A stretch of DNA of 64,000 nucleotides, taken from assembly GCF_000751075.1 (NCBI RefSeq), contig NZ_CCMG01000014.1, positions 123,818-187,817 on the forward strand, in the 5' to 3' direction. Position numbers and translations under genes: made by a program. The first letter of the stretch is position 1. Each line of letters begins with the position of its first letter. The notes beneath the pieces were generated by a model. That model was not told the DNA's origin. It saw only the letters and a list, made by a program, of their open reading frames with translations, and did not search any database. Positions 25,107 to 33,897 of this stretch are shown here, in pieces. The stretch is from Rickettsia tamurae (GTDB lineage: Bacteria; Pseudomonadota; Alphaproteobacteria; Rickettsiales; Rickettsiaceae).

Positions 25107-25607
25107 TTATCTTAGTTTATAACCATTTTTAGTATTTTCTGCTATAGCAAAATCGTCATAATCCTCATATCCATCTATAAAATTGATTGAATTGAGCTAA
25201 ACATTCACTGAAATCATTAGCTTTATTTTGCTTCATTATCTCTACTAGTTCTGTTGCGTCATCGATAATCTTTTGCCACTGTGGGTGACCGTAATATTCT
25301 ATATCTGGCTTTTCGCCTTCTATTTCTTCTGTTAAATCATAAAAGAAATGACTGAATTTATTTACTTTTTCTACTTCTTCTTGATATACATAATAAGACC
25401 AATTTTAATTTGTGATGTTTTGTCTAAAGCATTTGCATCATTAAAAAGCGTATCAATACAAAAGCATAATTCATCCCAAAAAGAATGCTTATATTTAGAA
25501 TCTACCCATTTTGTTAACTGTAATTCTTTATTGGCTAACGCTTTAAAAGTAGCAAATATCTCCCATCTAAGTGCAGGAGATAAAAGCCACATCATTCTAT
25601 GTTTCAT
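25107..25607 (-). pseudogene. Immunity-like protein B, frameshifted
   Basis: Starts at the ATG 25607 (MKHRMMWLLSPALRWEIFAT) and runs 78 codons before a frameshift near 25380. The next frame continues with EEVEKVNKFSHFFYDLTEEI and YYGHPQWQKIIDDATELVEI. A further shift near 25150 leads to DGYEDYDDFAIAENTKNGYK and a stop at 25107. Together this is about 165 residues, acidic and helical, the style of a cytosolic immunity protein. Its start overlaps the last codons of toxin tip B, a coupling typical of toxin-immunity pairs. The family name is not known to me. Confidence 0.5.
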
Positions 25608-25719
25608 AATATTTTTTAGATTTAAAAAATTCTTCCCATTTTGTCCATTCCTCTAAATCAATGTGAGCATCTGGGTGATGACCAGTCTTATGACCATATT
25701 CTTTAGTAATATCAAACCT
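25597..25719 (-). pseudogene. Toxin-tip fragment B
   Basis: About 39 codons with no start codon: RFDITKEYGHKTGHHPDAHI, then LEEWTKWEEFFKSKKYYET and a TAG at 25597. The frame is the one used by the upstream HEAT-like fragment, directly behind that fragment's stop codon. A His-rich GHKTGHHPDAH tail immediately before an immunity-type gene looks like the truncated carboxy-terminal tip of a polymorphic toxin. This rests on appearance and context only. Confidence 0.45.
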
Positions 25720-26261
25720 TTAACCGATACCATGCAATAAAGCCATGTTCAATGATTTAAGGCTTGTATCTCCTTTAAGTAAGGTGGGTATTACTTTTTC
25801 TCTTAGTTCAGGTATCATAATTGCTATATTAACTAAAAAAGAGTCTGTATAAATATGAACACAACTTTTATCTAGATTTATAAATTTTTTAATAAACGGT
25901 AATATAATATCAAAATCTATTTTTTTAAATCTGATTACTATATAACTGGGTCCTTGAAAAGCAGTTTTATATATTTGTTCATTTTCTTTTTTTTCAAGAA
26001 AATACAGGCAGACCTCTAATGCTTCTTTGTAATTTAAAGAATTTTGACAGAAACTTAAAATAAACTCTACTTTTTCTTCTTCATTATTTAAGGAGAACAT
26101 TAGTGTTTTATCTGTATATCTTTTTAAAGTTTTTCCAGTAAAAAAATCAATTCCATTTTTAAAATATTCCAAATAAATCTTTCTTCTTAATCTTATTACA
26201 TGGTAAGTAATTTGCTCTAAGGTATCTTTAGTTTCATATAATATTCTCTCACTTTTACTAT
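25720..26261 (-). pseudogene. Second fragment of HEAT-like immunity-type protein A
   Basis: Open frame without ATG (a TTG at 26172 is possible). It starts NSKSERILYETKDTLEQIT, continues through NNEEEKVEFILSFCQNSLNY and paired helices, and stops at 25720 after MALLHGIG. Its beginning continues smoothly from the end of the 26262-26516 frame (LILPILFNN), with one base out of step. The two are therefore probably one gene, or two fused genes, interrupted by a frameshift. Confidence 0.5.
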
Positions 26262-26516
26262 TTAATTGTTAAACAAAATAGGTAATATTAATTTTTCTTT
26301 AATATTGCTAAACCTATAAGCTAAGATTCCTAAAGCTTGAAGTGCCGCAGCTTGTATTAATTCTTCAGGATTATTTAAATTTTTGATAATACAATTCATC
26401 GCATCATCATAATTTTCATAATGAGCTACATTTATAATATAATAAAAAGACTTTTCCCATTCAGGAAGATTAATTACATCGGGTTGTTTTTTAAACTCTT
26501 CTTCATTAACTAACAT
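26262..26516 (-). pseudogene. First fragment of HEAT-like immunity-type protein A
   Basis: 84 codons from an ATG: MLVNEEEFKKQPDVINLPEW, then a HEAT-like pattern (NLNNPEELIQAAALQALGIL, AYRFSNIKEKLILPIL). HEAT-type helical-repeat immunity proteins of this form (paired helices with AALQALG) commonly sit directly behind polymorphic toxin tips. Here it starts 15 bases after the stop of toxin tip A. Truncated by a frameshift near 26262. Confidence 0.55.
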
Positions 26517-26531
26517 ATACTTTTAATGTAC

Positions 26532-26795
26532 CTATTTTATAATTTTACCATTTGTTTTTATTAGGTTATTTTTTAAAACAGCGTTTCTCTCTATTTCTTT
26601 ATATGTCCTTATATGACCATGATATACATTACCACTTGTATTATCAAATATTACAAACTGGTCATTTTTTATATCAACAGCAATAAGTCTTTCAGTATCA
26701 TTACTTATTTTATAAGCATTTTTTAAAGCCGCTTTAGGGTCTTTAGATGCTGGATTTTTGACCACTTGGATTGATGGTGATGATAAATTATTAGT
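26532..26795 (-). pseudogene. Toxin-tip fragment A (carboxy-terminal toxin domain without its carrier)
   Basis: An open frame of 88 codons from just inside a hairpin repeat to the stop at 26532; a GTG at 26765 is the only plausible start. The central part is SNDTERLIAVDIKNDQFVIF, then DNTSGNVYHGHIRTYKEI and NNLIKTNGKIIK. The compact strand-rich form with a YHGH motif resembles nuclease-type toxin domains found at the ends of large secreted polymorphic toxins. The carrier part is absent: a repeat lies where it should join. It is followed by immunity-like gene A. Toxin identity is inferred. Confidence 0.5.
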
Positions 26796-26799
26796 ATTT

Positions 26800-26872
26800 T
26801 AAGTTATTTTTCTGGATACCATGGTCAAGCCACGGTATGACACGAATGTGTTTTTCTATCCACGCAACAATG
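26800..26872. repeat. Half hairpin repeat at the toxin-tip breakpoint
   Basis: CTGGATACCATGGTCAAGCC, ACGGTATGACA and ATCCACGCAACAATG form one half of the usual repeat; no clear other half is present. It directly precedes the truncated 5' end of toxin tip A, as if the rearrangement that removed the carrier went through the repeat. Confidence 0.6.
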
Positions 26873-26972
26873 TCTTACAGGAATGACATAGAATGCGTTT
26901 TTCTAAACATTATTAGTATATCAGGTTCTACCACGCCTATCACAAAATAGGGCTATAGTTTTATTTAGAAAA

Positions 26973-27048
<76 letters not shown>

Positions 27049-27097
27049 TGAAATATGATTATATTATGCTGAGATATGGATTCCTACGAGACATGTT

Positions 27098-27206
27098 TCG
27101 TCATTGCGAGCGACTGGCAGGGAGCGTGGCAATCTAATAAAAAAATTTTAAAATGCTAAAGACTAGCATCCTTAATTGGATCCCGTGGTCAAGCCACGGG
27201 GTGACA
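27098..27206. repeat. Mixed hairpin repeat between tRNA-Thr and bamA
   Basis: CGTCATTGCGAGCGACTGG with GGGAGCGTGGCAATC, joined to TTGGATCCCGTGGTCAAGCC and ACGGGGTGACA. It therefore looks like halves of two repeat types fused. Confidence 0.65.
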
Positions 27207-27217
27207 ATGAAACATCT

Positions 27218-29524
27218 TTATAAATGCGTAGAAAATCTTAAATGGAAATGTTGCGTATCATCATATTGCTTCTTCTTAACCGGGAAACCCCAATCCATTC
27301 TGATCGGTGCAAAACGTGTTACCCAAATAAAGCCGAAACCAACGGAAGCTCTAAGCGATTTATCGTTAAAAAAACCGTTTGGAGTTTGATATTGTTTCTT
27401 ATTTAGACCTACTCCCCAAACGCTTCCTAAATCCATAAAGACTGCACCGGTTAAATTAAATTCCTCAGGTACAGGTGTTGGAAAATTAAGCTCTGTTGAG
27501 AATATGTAATATCGCTCACCGCCAAGTCCTTCGTTAGTGACCTTTTCATGAGGTCCTACACCACCGCTTGCAAAGCCTCTTAAACTATAATCACCTAAAC
27601 TAAAGCGATCGGAAATTCTAATAATTTTTCCTCCAAGCCCTGCAATATCGCCTCCGGAAGCAGATAATTTTAAAGTAAGCTTGTTATGTATGAAAGATTT
27701 ATAATATTTACCGTCAACTTCATGCTTTATATATTTGTTGTCACCTCCAACGCCGGCAAATTCTTGTGTGCCGCTTACTAAATAACCGTTCTTTGGAACA
27801 ATTTTGTTATCGGTTTGATCATAAGTAATAGTATGTCCTATAGCAGAAGTAATGAATCTTCCCATTTGCTCCTTTAAGAATATTGAGCTTGATGGAATTG
27901 GAGCACTTAAAATATCACGTTTGATTAAATAATCTATTTTGTGACCTAAATCCTCTTTAATTTCATAATCAAGAGAAGTTTTGACTCCTATAGAGTGTAA
28001 CTTATAGCTTTGATCAGTTGTATTTAATACACTAGCACCGCGTCCGGTATAGTTTCTAAATGCGTTTACGCCAAGTGATAAATCACGATCTAAAAAGTGC
28101 GGTTCGGTAATACCACCGTAATAGCTTGTAGTGTTTTTACTTACTTGTACACCGGCATTAAGCAGTTTCCCGGTACCGACTAAATTACGCTCTAAGAAAG
28201 AGAAACGTCCGAATAAACCGCCGGCAGTATTATATCCTAAATCAAAACCTATAGAGGAAGTAGATTTTTCATCAACTTCAACGTTAACATCATATTTATC
28301 TTTAGCTTTAGTCGGAGCTAAGCTAATTGCTACTTTCTCAAAATAATCTAAATTTCTAAGATTACACTCACCTTTTTCAATATATGAACGATTGATTATA
28401 TCACCTTCTTCTGTTTTAAATTCTCTTCTTATAACATGGTCTTCGGTTTTAAGGTTATCAATAATATTAAGTTTATTAATATAAACTTTGTCGGCTTTCT
28501 CAATAATAAATTTAATATCTGCAGTATGATTAGCATTTTTCATTATATCCGGATAAACATTTACTGCAGGGTAACCGTTCGCTGTAAAATATTCTCCGAT
28601 TTTTTCAGCTATATCATCAACCTTTTTCATATTGAAAACCTTGCCTTGCTTAATATTAACAATTTTATTAAGCGGTGTTATATCTATATTAGTTAATTTA
28701 TTGTCTATTGTAATATTACCGAATCTATATTTTTCTCCCTCTTCAATGGAATAGGTAAGGGTGAAATATTCTTTAGTATTATTGAGTTCTGCCGATGCCG
28801 AAATTACTCTAAAATCTGCAAAACCTACAGATTGATAAAACTCTCTCAGTAATTCTTTATCATACTCCACTCTATCAGGATCGTAAGTATCGTTACTTTC
28901 TAAAAAACGAAACCAACGAGATTCTTTAGTTAAAACAATAGATTTAAGTTCTGAATCACTATAATTTTCATTACCACTAAAATAAATATATTTAATACCG
29001 GTTTTTGGTCCTTCTGCTATATCAAAAATAACCTTAACTCTGTTGTTTTCTAAATTTTCGATTTTAGGTGTTACCGTGGTAGCAAAACGTCCGCTACGTT
29101 TATAAATTTCTAATATTTTCTTTACATCTAATTCAATTTTAGCTTGGCTAAGAGATTCGCCCGACATTGTATAAATTTCTTTAGCGAGCATATTAGTTTT
29201 GATTTTAGAATTACCGCTAAATACTACGCTACTTATAAAAGGCGTTTCAGTAACGTTTACTATTAAATTACCCTCATTTGTTATATGCATATTTATATTT
29301 CTAAAAAGTGAGGTGGCATATAAACGTTTTATTGCCTCATCTTCTTTAGAATTATTATAGGTTTCTCCTACCTTAAGCTTTAAATAGCTCTCAATAGTAG
29401 AACGCTCAACCCTATGGTTACCTTCGATAGTTATTTTACGAATTACAGAGTCAGCTAATGAAATATGATAATAAAAAATCGTTAATAATAAAATTGTTAA
29501 CTTACTAATTGATCTGATTTTCAC
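27218..29524 (-). CDS. bamA: Outer membrane protein assembly factor BamA
   Basis: 768 residues. A signal peptide (KLTILLLTIFYYHISLADS) is followed by five POTRA repeats, the first starting VIRKITIEGNHRVERSTIES. The Omp85 barrel has a conserved RGF motif in SLRGFASGGVGPHE. BamA inserts beta-barrel proteins and autotransporters into the outer membrane. It lies downstream of rseP, as in many proteobacteria, but a 470-bp block of nested repeats has been inserted between them. bamD is at 57.8 kb. Full length and intact. Confidence 0.97.
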   Translation of the reverse strand: MKIRSISKLTILLLTIFYYHISLADSVIRKITIEGNHRVERSTIESYLKLKVGETYNNSKEDEAIKRLYATSLFRNINMHITNEGNLIVNVTETPFISSVVFSGNSKIKTNMLAKEIYTMSGESLSQAKIELDVKKILEIYKRSGRFATTVTPKIENLENNRVKVIFDIAEGPKTGIKYIYFSGNENYSDSELKSIVLTKESRWFRFLESNDTYDPDRVEYDKELLREFYQSVGFADFRVISASAELNNTKEYFTLTYSIEEGEKYRFGNITIDNKLTNIDITPLNKIVNIKQGKVFNMKKVDDIAEKIGEYFTANGYPAVNVYPDIMKNANHTADIKFIIEKADKVYINKLNIIDNLKTEDHVIRREFKTEEGDIINRSYIEKGECNLRNLDYFEKVAISLAPTKAKDKYDVNVEVDEKSTSSIGFDLGYNTAGGLFGRFSFLERNLVGTGKLLNAGVQVSKNTTSYYGGITEPHFLDRDLSLGVNAFRNYTGRGASVLNTTDQSYKLHSIGVKTSLDYEIKEDLGHKIDYLIKRDILSAPIPSSSIFLKEQMGRFITSAIGHTITYDQTDNKIVPKNGYLVSGTQEFAGVGGDNKYIKHEVDGKYYKSFIHNKLTLKLSASGGDIAGLGGKIIRISDRFSLGDYSLRGFASGGVGPHEKVTNEGLGGERYYIFSTELNFPTPVPEEFNLTGAVFMDLGSVWGVGLNKKQYQTPNGFFNDKSLRASVGFGFIWVTRFAPIRMDWGFPVKKKQYDDTQHFHLRFSTHL

Positions 29525-29583
29525 CTAAAACCTTCTTTAAGATTTAAATATTCTATGGTTTAGTGCATTAGTTACAAATTCAT

Positions 29584-29910
29584 CGTCATTGCGAGAAAAT
29601 TGCATAGCAATTGACGAAGCAATCCAGTAAAAAATTCTGGTTTACAGAATTTTTTTATTATTTTTTCTGGATTGCCACACAGTCTATAGCTGCGGCGTTG
29701 TTGCATGGATCGAAAAACCTACTCGATGTCATCCCCGCGTAGGCGGGGATCCAGAAAAATAACTTCAAATGTTGATATAGAAGTTACATATTTGATAAAA
29801 TAAACATATAAAAAACTTGTTTTTTATATGTTTTACTGGATTCCCGCTTACGCGGGAATGACATAAAACGATCCATGCAACAAGGTCTACGGCTGCTCGC
29901 AATGACGATA
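29584..29910. repeat. Nested repeats: one hairpin element inserted in another (bamA-rseP)
   Basis: The outer element is of the GTCATTGCGAG type: its start is at about 29584 and its end, GCTCGCAATGACG, at about 29910. It is split after CACAGTCTATAGCTGCGG by a complete inner element at 29698-29882 bounded by TTGTTGCATGGATC and GATCCATGCAACAA. The inner element carries GTCATCCCCGCGTAGGCGG and CCGCTTACGCGGGAATGAC. The second half of the outer element resumes as GTCTACGGCTGCTCGC. The gap of about 470 bp holds no gene. Confidence 0.8.
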
Positions 29911-29996
29911 AAGCTCTCCTATACTAATGCATTTAAACGTAATTAATGTAGTCCACTATAGTAGATAATGTAAACGAGAGCAAGCAAATCTATAAT

Positions 29997-31070
29997 TTAG
30001 GAAAACAAATTTTGTATATCGTTGGAAACAGAAATTATAATAAGAAAAATTATGATTATTGCTCCTAATTGTAACAAAATATTTTTAGTCTTAGGATTCG
30101 GTAATTTATCTATAATTGCTTCATATAATATAAATACTAAATGTCCGCCGTCAAGCACCGGTATAGGTAGTAAGTTAAGTAACCCTAAATTAACGGAAAG
30201 CATTGCTATAAATAATAGATACATTTGACCTCCCCCCGCTATAGATTTTCCTGACTCTTTAGCAATAGTTACCGGTCCTCCTATCTCATCGAATGAACGT
30301 TTTCCTACAATCATTTGCGATATTGCTTTTAGAGTTAAAGCAGACATATCTATAGTAGTATTAATAGCTTCCCAAAATCCTCCTAAAATTCCTATTTTAG
30401 TATGAATAGGTTCATTTTTAGCTATAATACCGATGCGAAGAGTTTTCTTAACTTTCTTTTCTTCGGGAGGCGATATAATTATTTCTTGAGGCATTATATT
30501 AACGATAAATTCCTCATTTTTTCTTTCTATAGTTAAAGTAGAAGAACTAAAGCCGTTAATTAATATTTCTTTCTGTACGTCCCCGAAATCTTTAACAGAT
30601 TTATCATTAACCTTAACAATTTTATCTCCTTCTCTTAAGTTTGCTCTCTCTGCCGGTGATGAAGCTACTACGTCACCTATTATAGGAGGAATCTCTGTTT
30701 TTCCAAAGTAACAATAAAAACCTGCAAATATTATTACGGCAAGTAAATAATTAATTAACGGACCTGCTGCAACTATTAAAAAACGTTCTAAACAAGATTT
30801 AGCATAAAAAGCTACTTTTTCGTTAATTTCTTCAGTCTTATCCATAAGGCTGCGATCATAGCCGTAAATCTTGACATAGCCGCCAAGCGGTATAAGACAA
30901 ATCTTCCACCTAACTCCTTTTTTGTCGGTAATACCTATTAGTTCTTTACCGAAGCCTATCGAGAATTCCTCAACTTTTACATTAAAATATCTAGCAATGC
31001 AATAATGCCCAAACTCATGGATAAATACCAAGATACTAATTGTTATAATAAATCCGATTATAGAGAGCAT
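29997..31070 (-). CDS. rseP: Site-2 zinc metalloprotease RseP
   Basis: 357 residues. The zinc-binding HEFGH lies at 18-22 in the first membrane helix, a periplasmic PDZ domain spans about 125-200 ([21 protein letters not shown]), and the third zinc ligand motif [11 protein letters not shown] lies near 305. It cleaves membrane-bound substrates within the bilayer, classically anti-sigma factors and signal-peptide remnants. No rpoE/rseA pair is visible here, so its regulatory substrate is unknown. It is upstream of bamA, the usual neighbour. Intact. Confidence 0.96.
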   Translation of the reverse strand: MLSIIGFIITISILVFIHEFGHYCIARYFNVKVEEFSIGFGKELIGITDKKGVRWKICLIPLGGYVKIYGYDRSLMDKTEEINEKVAFYAKSCLERFLIVAAGPLINYLLAVIIFAGFYCYFGKTEIPPIIGDVVASSPAERANLREGDKIVKVNDKSVKDFGDVQKEILINGFSSSTLTIERKNEEFIVNIMPQEIIISPPEEKKVKKTLRIGIIAKNEPIHTKIGILGGFWEAINTTIDMSALTLKAISQMIVGKRSFDEIGGPVTIAKESGKSIAGGGQMYLLFIAMLSVNLGLLNLLPIPVLDGGHLVFILYEAIIDKLPNPKTKNILLQLGAIIIIFLIIISVSNDIQNLFS

Positions 31071-31136
31071 AAAAATTTTATAAGTTTACTAATAAATTAT
31101 TTTAAGGTATAAATTGCAAGGTTACAGATATCATTT

Positions 31137-31286
31137 CGTCATTGTGAGTGATATTGTTGCAGGGTTTGAGTTTCTTAATGTCATCCCGCGACTTGATCGC
31201 GGGATCCAGTCTTTTTTTATTTTTTTTCTGGATACCGTGGTCAAGCCACGGTATGACACTGAACGTAATACTCACTCGCAATGACG
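31137..31286. repeat. Nested repeats between rseP and nusB
   Basis: Outer CGTCATTGTGAGTG / CACTCGCAATGACG pair at the edges. An inner complete element at about 31181-31258 starts GTCATCCCGCGACTTGATCG and ends ACCGTGGTCAAGCCACGG then TATGAC. This is the second clear case of an element within an element. Confidence 0.78.
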
Positions 31287-31314
31287 AAAATTAAATTTTA
31301 AATTTCTTTTCTCT

Positions 31315-31785
31315 ATGAGTTCAAATAAAATTAATAAAAAGTCGATTGCACGTATTGCAGCAGTGCAAGCTATTTATCAAAACATATTGCAAAATAACGA
31401 CGATATGGATGATATCATGCAAAATATACTTTCTTTTTATCAAAATAATAATTCTATAACAGATTTACCGGAGAATTTAAAAATATCATTAAGTATAAGT
31501 CATTTTAAAATGCTGGTAAAGTCAGTATTTGAAAATATTAATAAACTAGACGAAATTATAGACAATCATTTAACAAATGATAAAGATCCTGCACATATGC
31601 CGATCTTACTCCGAGCTTTATTGCGTGCCGGTATATGTGAGCTATTATTTTGCCCTACTACGCCTGCTAAAGTAGTAATCAACGAATATACGGATATAGC
31701 AAATTACATGTTAAATGAACATGAGATCGGTTTTGTGAATTCTGTATTAGATAAAATAGCAAAAGAGTATACTCGTTTAATTTGA
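31315..31785 (+). CDS. nusB: Transcription antitermination factor NusB
   Basis: 156 residues, all-helical NusB fold: [19 protein letters not shown] is the Arg-rich RNA-binding first helix, and [20 protein letters not shown] and [15 protein letters not shown] form the second half. With NusE (S10) it binds boxA in rRNA transcripts. Anomaly: the final codons EYTRLI and the TGA are read from the palindromic element beginning at 31767, so the natural C-terminus has been replaced by a repeat-derived one. The core fold looks unaffected. Confidence 0.93.
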   Translation: MSSNKINKKSIARIAAVQAIYQNILQNNDDMDDIMQNILSFYQNNNSITDLPENLKISLSISHFKMLVKSVFENINKLDEIIDNHLTNDKDPAHMPILLRALLRAGICELLFCPTTPAKVVINEYTDIANYMLNEHEIGFVNSVLDKIAKEYTRLI

Positions 31786-31894
31786 AAAATTGGCTACGTC
31801 ATCCTACAAGTACTCCGGTACTCACGTATTAAGTATACGCTCCGTTCCTCGTCTTGTGGATTCCTTGCTCTTTTCCAAATTAAACTTCGTCTAC
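31767..31894. repeat. Rickettsia palindromic element, family A (nusB-rlmE)
   Basis: Ends GTATACTCGTTTAATTTG and CAAATTAAACTTCGTCTAC, inside ATTGGCTACGTCATCC and CGCTCCGTTCCTCGTC. It covers the nusB stop codon. An in-frame ATG inside it (31790) could extend rlmE by 42 repeat-encoded residues, which I do not accept as native. Confidence 0.85.
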
Positions 31895-31915
31895 TTATTA
31901 TTCATTAAAGATTTT

Positions 31916-32599
31916 ATGACAAATAATTTAAGCGGTTATAGAAATAAATTCGTTAGAGTCAAGACTTCTAAAAAACGTACCGTTTCCTCTAATAACTGGT
32001 TAAAACGCCAATTAAACGATCCGTATGTTGCAAAAGCACGCATTGAAGGCTTTAGGTCGAGAGCTGCATATAAACTACTTGAAATTCATGAAAAATTTAA
32101 ACTTTTTACTCCTAACATGAAAATTGTTGATTTAGGGGCAGCTCCTGGGGGATGGAGTCAAGTAGCTTCCAAGCTTATTAAAGCTTCGGATAATAGCCTA
32201 AATAATAAAATAATCTCTATAGATTTATTAGAAATCGAACCTATTGCCGGAGTTGAATTTTTTCAAAAGGACTTTTTTGAAGAAGATACGGAAGAATTAA
32301 TTATTCAGGCTTTAGACGGTAGAGCTGATATAGTAATGAGTGATATGGCATCAAATACCATAGGTCATAAAGCTACAGACCATATAAGAACCTTACTTTT
32401 ATGTGAGCAAGCTTTTGAATTTGCTTTAAAAGTACTAAAGCCCTCCGGTCATTTTATTGCTAAAATTTTTCGTGGTGGTGCAGAAAACGAATTATTAAAT
32501 AAAGTGAAGCGTGAATTTAGAACGGTGAAACATTTTAAACCTTCATCCAGCCGCAGCGAATCTACGGAAATCTATTTAGTTGCTCTAAATAAGAAATAA
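31916..32599 (+). CDS. rlmE: 23S rRNA (uridine-2'-O)-methyltransferase RlmE/FtsJ
   Basis: I choose the ATG at 31916 ([15 protein letters not shown]), giving 227 residues; the longer frame from 31790 is translated palindromic element. The SAM-binding motif is [15 protein letters not shown], the K-D-K-E catalytic set is in recognisable positions ([49 protein letters not shown]). It methylates U2552 in the A-loop of 23S rRNA, a late assembly step. Next to nusB. Confidence 0.95.
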   Translation: MTNNLSGYRNKFVRVKTSKKRTVSSNNWLKRQLNDPYVAKARIEGFRSRAAYKLLEIHEKFKLFTPNMKIVDLGAAPGGWSQVASKLIKASDNSLNNKIISIDLLEIEPIAGVEFFQKDFFEEDTEELIIQALDGRADIVMSDMASNTIGHKATDHIRTLLLCEQAFEFALKVLKPSGHFIAKIFRGGAENELLNKVKREFRTVKHFKPSSSRSESTEIYLVALNKK

Positions 32600-32607
32600 T
32601 CAATATG

Positions 32608-32640
32608 AAAGGCGAAAGACGGTTTCCGCCTTTTATATAA
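32608..32640 (+). terminator. Terminator of rlmE (possibly bidirectional)
   Basis: AAAGGCG at 32608-32614 pairs with CGCCTTT at 32627-32633, with an inner AAA/TTT pairing and loop GACGG. TTTTATATAA follows. Related hairpins (AAAGGTGAAAGACGGTTTCA) occur in the repeated block at 39480. Confidence 0.65.
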
Positions 32641-32656
32641 ATTGTTATTTTTTTAT

Positions 32657-33718
32657 TTAACATACTAGAGGATATAGATGATAATTACTTATATCTCCTG
32701 TTGTTTTGACTTCTTGAGCGTATTCTTGACTGCAGCTTTGAAAATCATTATACATCTCAACTAAATTAGCTCCAGTTTCAGTTTTAACTATTCTATTATA
32801 TAAATTATTTTTTAAATTTAGAGTATTTTTAGCATATTTTTGTATTCCTGCTTCCCAATCATCTACGGTTAAAGTAATATTCTGTTTAAAATCAGAGAAA
32901 TTAACAAGTCCATGTTTACTGATTCCGGCTATTATTTCCTCAAAGCCTTCAACTATTCCATTAATTCCTAGGTATTTTGTAACTTTTTGTTTGGCAAAAT
33001 TATATAAATATGATGCCCATTCTTCTGATGGTGATAGTTCTGTTTTTTTACCAGGAAGTACCATTGTTGTTTTTCCCAAATGCTTATTAGTAATATTAAT
33101 AAGATTATGTTTTGCATTATATATCTTGGAATGGGTGGCTAGCTCTTCTATTGGAGTTATTACTTTTCCGGTAAAGAAATTTTTTTTGATGGCTCTTTCA
33201 ATTATCGGTTTTGAGCCAGGGCTGTCAAAAGTTGTAGATTTATTAAAATGTAAGTTGCGAGAATGTATTTCTACTGAGGTTAAATCTGCAATTATTGCTC
33301 CAAGTGAATGACCGCTAGTATTAAAACTATATTCTATGGCTTTATTTAAGCCGCCTAATTTGTTAATTACTTCATTAACAAATTCCTGAAGCGGAGTTAG
33401 TTTAGTAGGTAAATAGTGAAGAGTGATAAGCCCGTCATCTAATAAATCATATATATTGAATTTTGTGCCGGCACTAGCAATATGAACTTCTTTAGTTTCT
33501 TTATTTATAAATGCGACGGCTTTATAACCATATTTAGCAGTGCTGACATGATCACATGAAGCAGTCAGTATTTCCCAGCCGCTATCTGTTAATTGTTCAT
33601 TGACCTTTGATGCTTCTAGATTATAAACATTTAAATCATCTGTTTTATATGCGAGGTCTAACCCTATATAAGCAAGTTTTTTAGTGCTAATATGTTTAGA
33701 ATTTTTGTGCTTAGACAT
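32657..33718 (-). CDS. Lipase-like alpha/beta-hydrolase, candidate effector
   Basis: 353 residues. The nucleophile elbow GHSLG is at 136-140 (Ser138) within YSFNTSGHSLGAIIADLTSV. AGTKFNIYDLLDDGL upstream looks like an oxyanion/lid region, and TTFDSPGSKP downstream is a plausible catalytic-Asp strand. The layout resembles class 3 lipases and Mbeg1-like (DUF2974) proteins. There is no Sec signal peptide, so secretion, if any, would use another route. It has a consensus-like promoter (33747-33775) overlapped by an inverted repeat that also occurs at the divergent gene. The substrate is unknown. Intact, unlike most accessory genes here. Confidence 0.75.
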   Translation of the reverse strand: MSKHKNSKHISTKKLAYIGLDLAYKTDDLNVYNLEASKVNEQLTDSGWEILTASCDHVSTAKYGYKAVAFINKETKEVHIASAGTKFNIYDLLDDGLITLHYLPTKLTPLQEFVNEVINKLGGLNKAIEYSFNTSGHSLGAIIADLTSVEIHSRNLHFNKSTTFDSPGSKPIIERAIKKNFFTGKVITPIEELATHSKIYNAKHNLINITNKHLGKTTMVLPGKKTELSPSEEWASYLYNFAKQKVTKYLGINGIVEGFEEIIAGISKHGLVNFSDFKQNITLTVDDWEAGIQKYAKNTLNLKNNLYNRIVKTETGANLVEMYNDFQSCSQEYAQEVKTTGDISNYHLYPLVC

Positions 33719-33741
33719 ATCTACCTCTTTTTTTTGGTATT

Positions 33742-33756
33742 ACCATAAAATATGGT
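33742..33756. promoter_or_regulatory. Inverted repeat ACCATAAAATATGGT (possible operator, copy 1)
   Basis: A 15-bp near-perfect palindrome overlapping the -10 box of the lipase-like gene's promoter. A very similar palindrome is found at 33861-33875 beside the divergent gene. Confidence 0.5.
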
Positions 33757-33775
33757 TTTTTCTAAAAAATGTCAA
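33747..33775 (-). promoter_or_regulatory. Predicted sigma-70 promoter of the lipase-like gene
   Basis: On the minus strand: consensus TTGACA (33775-33770), a 17-bp spacer, and TATTTT (33752-33747). AAGAGG precedes the ATG at 33718 as a good ribosome-binding site. Confidence 0.7.
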
Positions 33776-33809
33776 GACTAATATTAATTAACTTATTATT
33801 AAATAAAGA

Positions 33810-33838
33810 TTGACATCTGGTTATCCTTGTTATATAGT
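33810..33838 (+). promoter_or_regulatory. Predicted sigma-70 promoter of the 33898 gene
   Basis: Consensus TTGACA at 33810-33815, a 17-bp spacer and TATAGT at 33833-33838. It is among the best promoter matches in the window. Confidence 0.72.
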
Positions 33839-33860
33839 ACATTTGCGTTATGTTTAAAAA

Positions 33861-33875
33861 ACCATGAAGTATGGT
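33861..33875. promoter_or_regulatory. Inverted repeat ACCATGAAGTATGGT (possible operator, copy 2)
   Basis: A 15-bp palindrome with 13 of 15 bases identical to the one at 33742. It lies in the leader of the 33898 gene, 9 bases before a strong AAGGAG ribosome-binding site, so it could act as a DNA operator or as an RNA hairpin. Confidence 0.5.
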
Positions 33876-33897
33876 AACTTAAAAAAGGAGATAAACT

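Noticed and set aside
31790..31915. N-terminal extension of RlmE
   Set aside because: The 42 codons are the translation of the palindromic element; the conserved protein starts at 31916.
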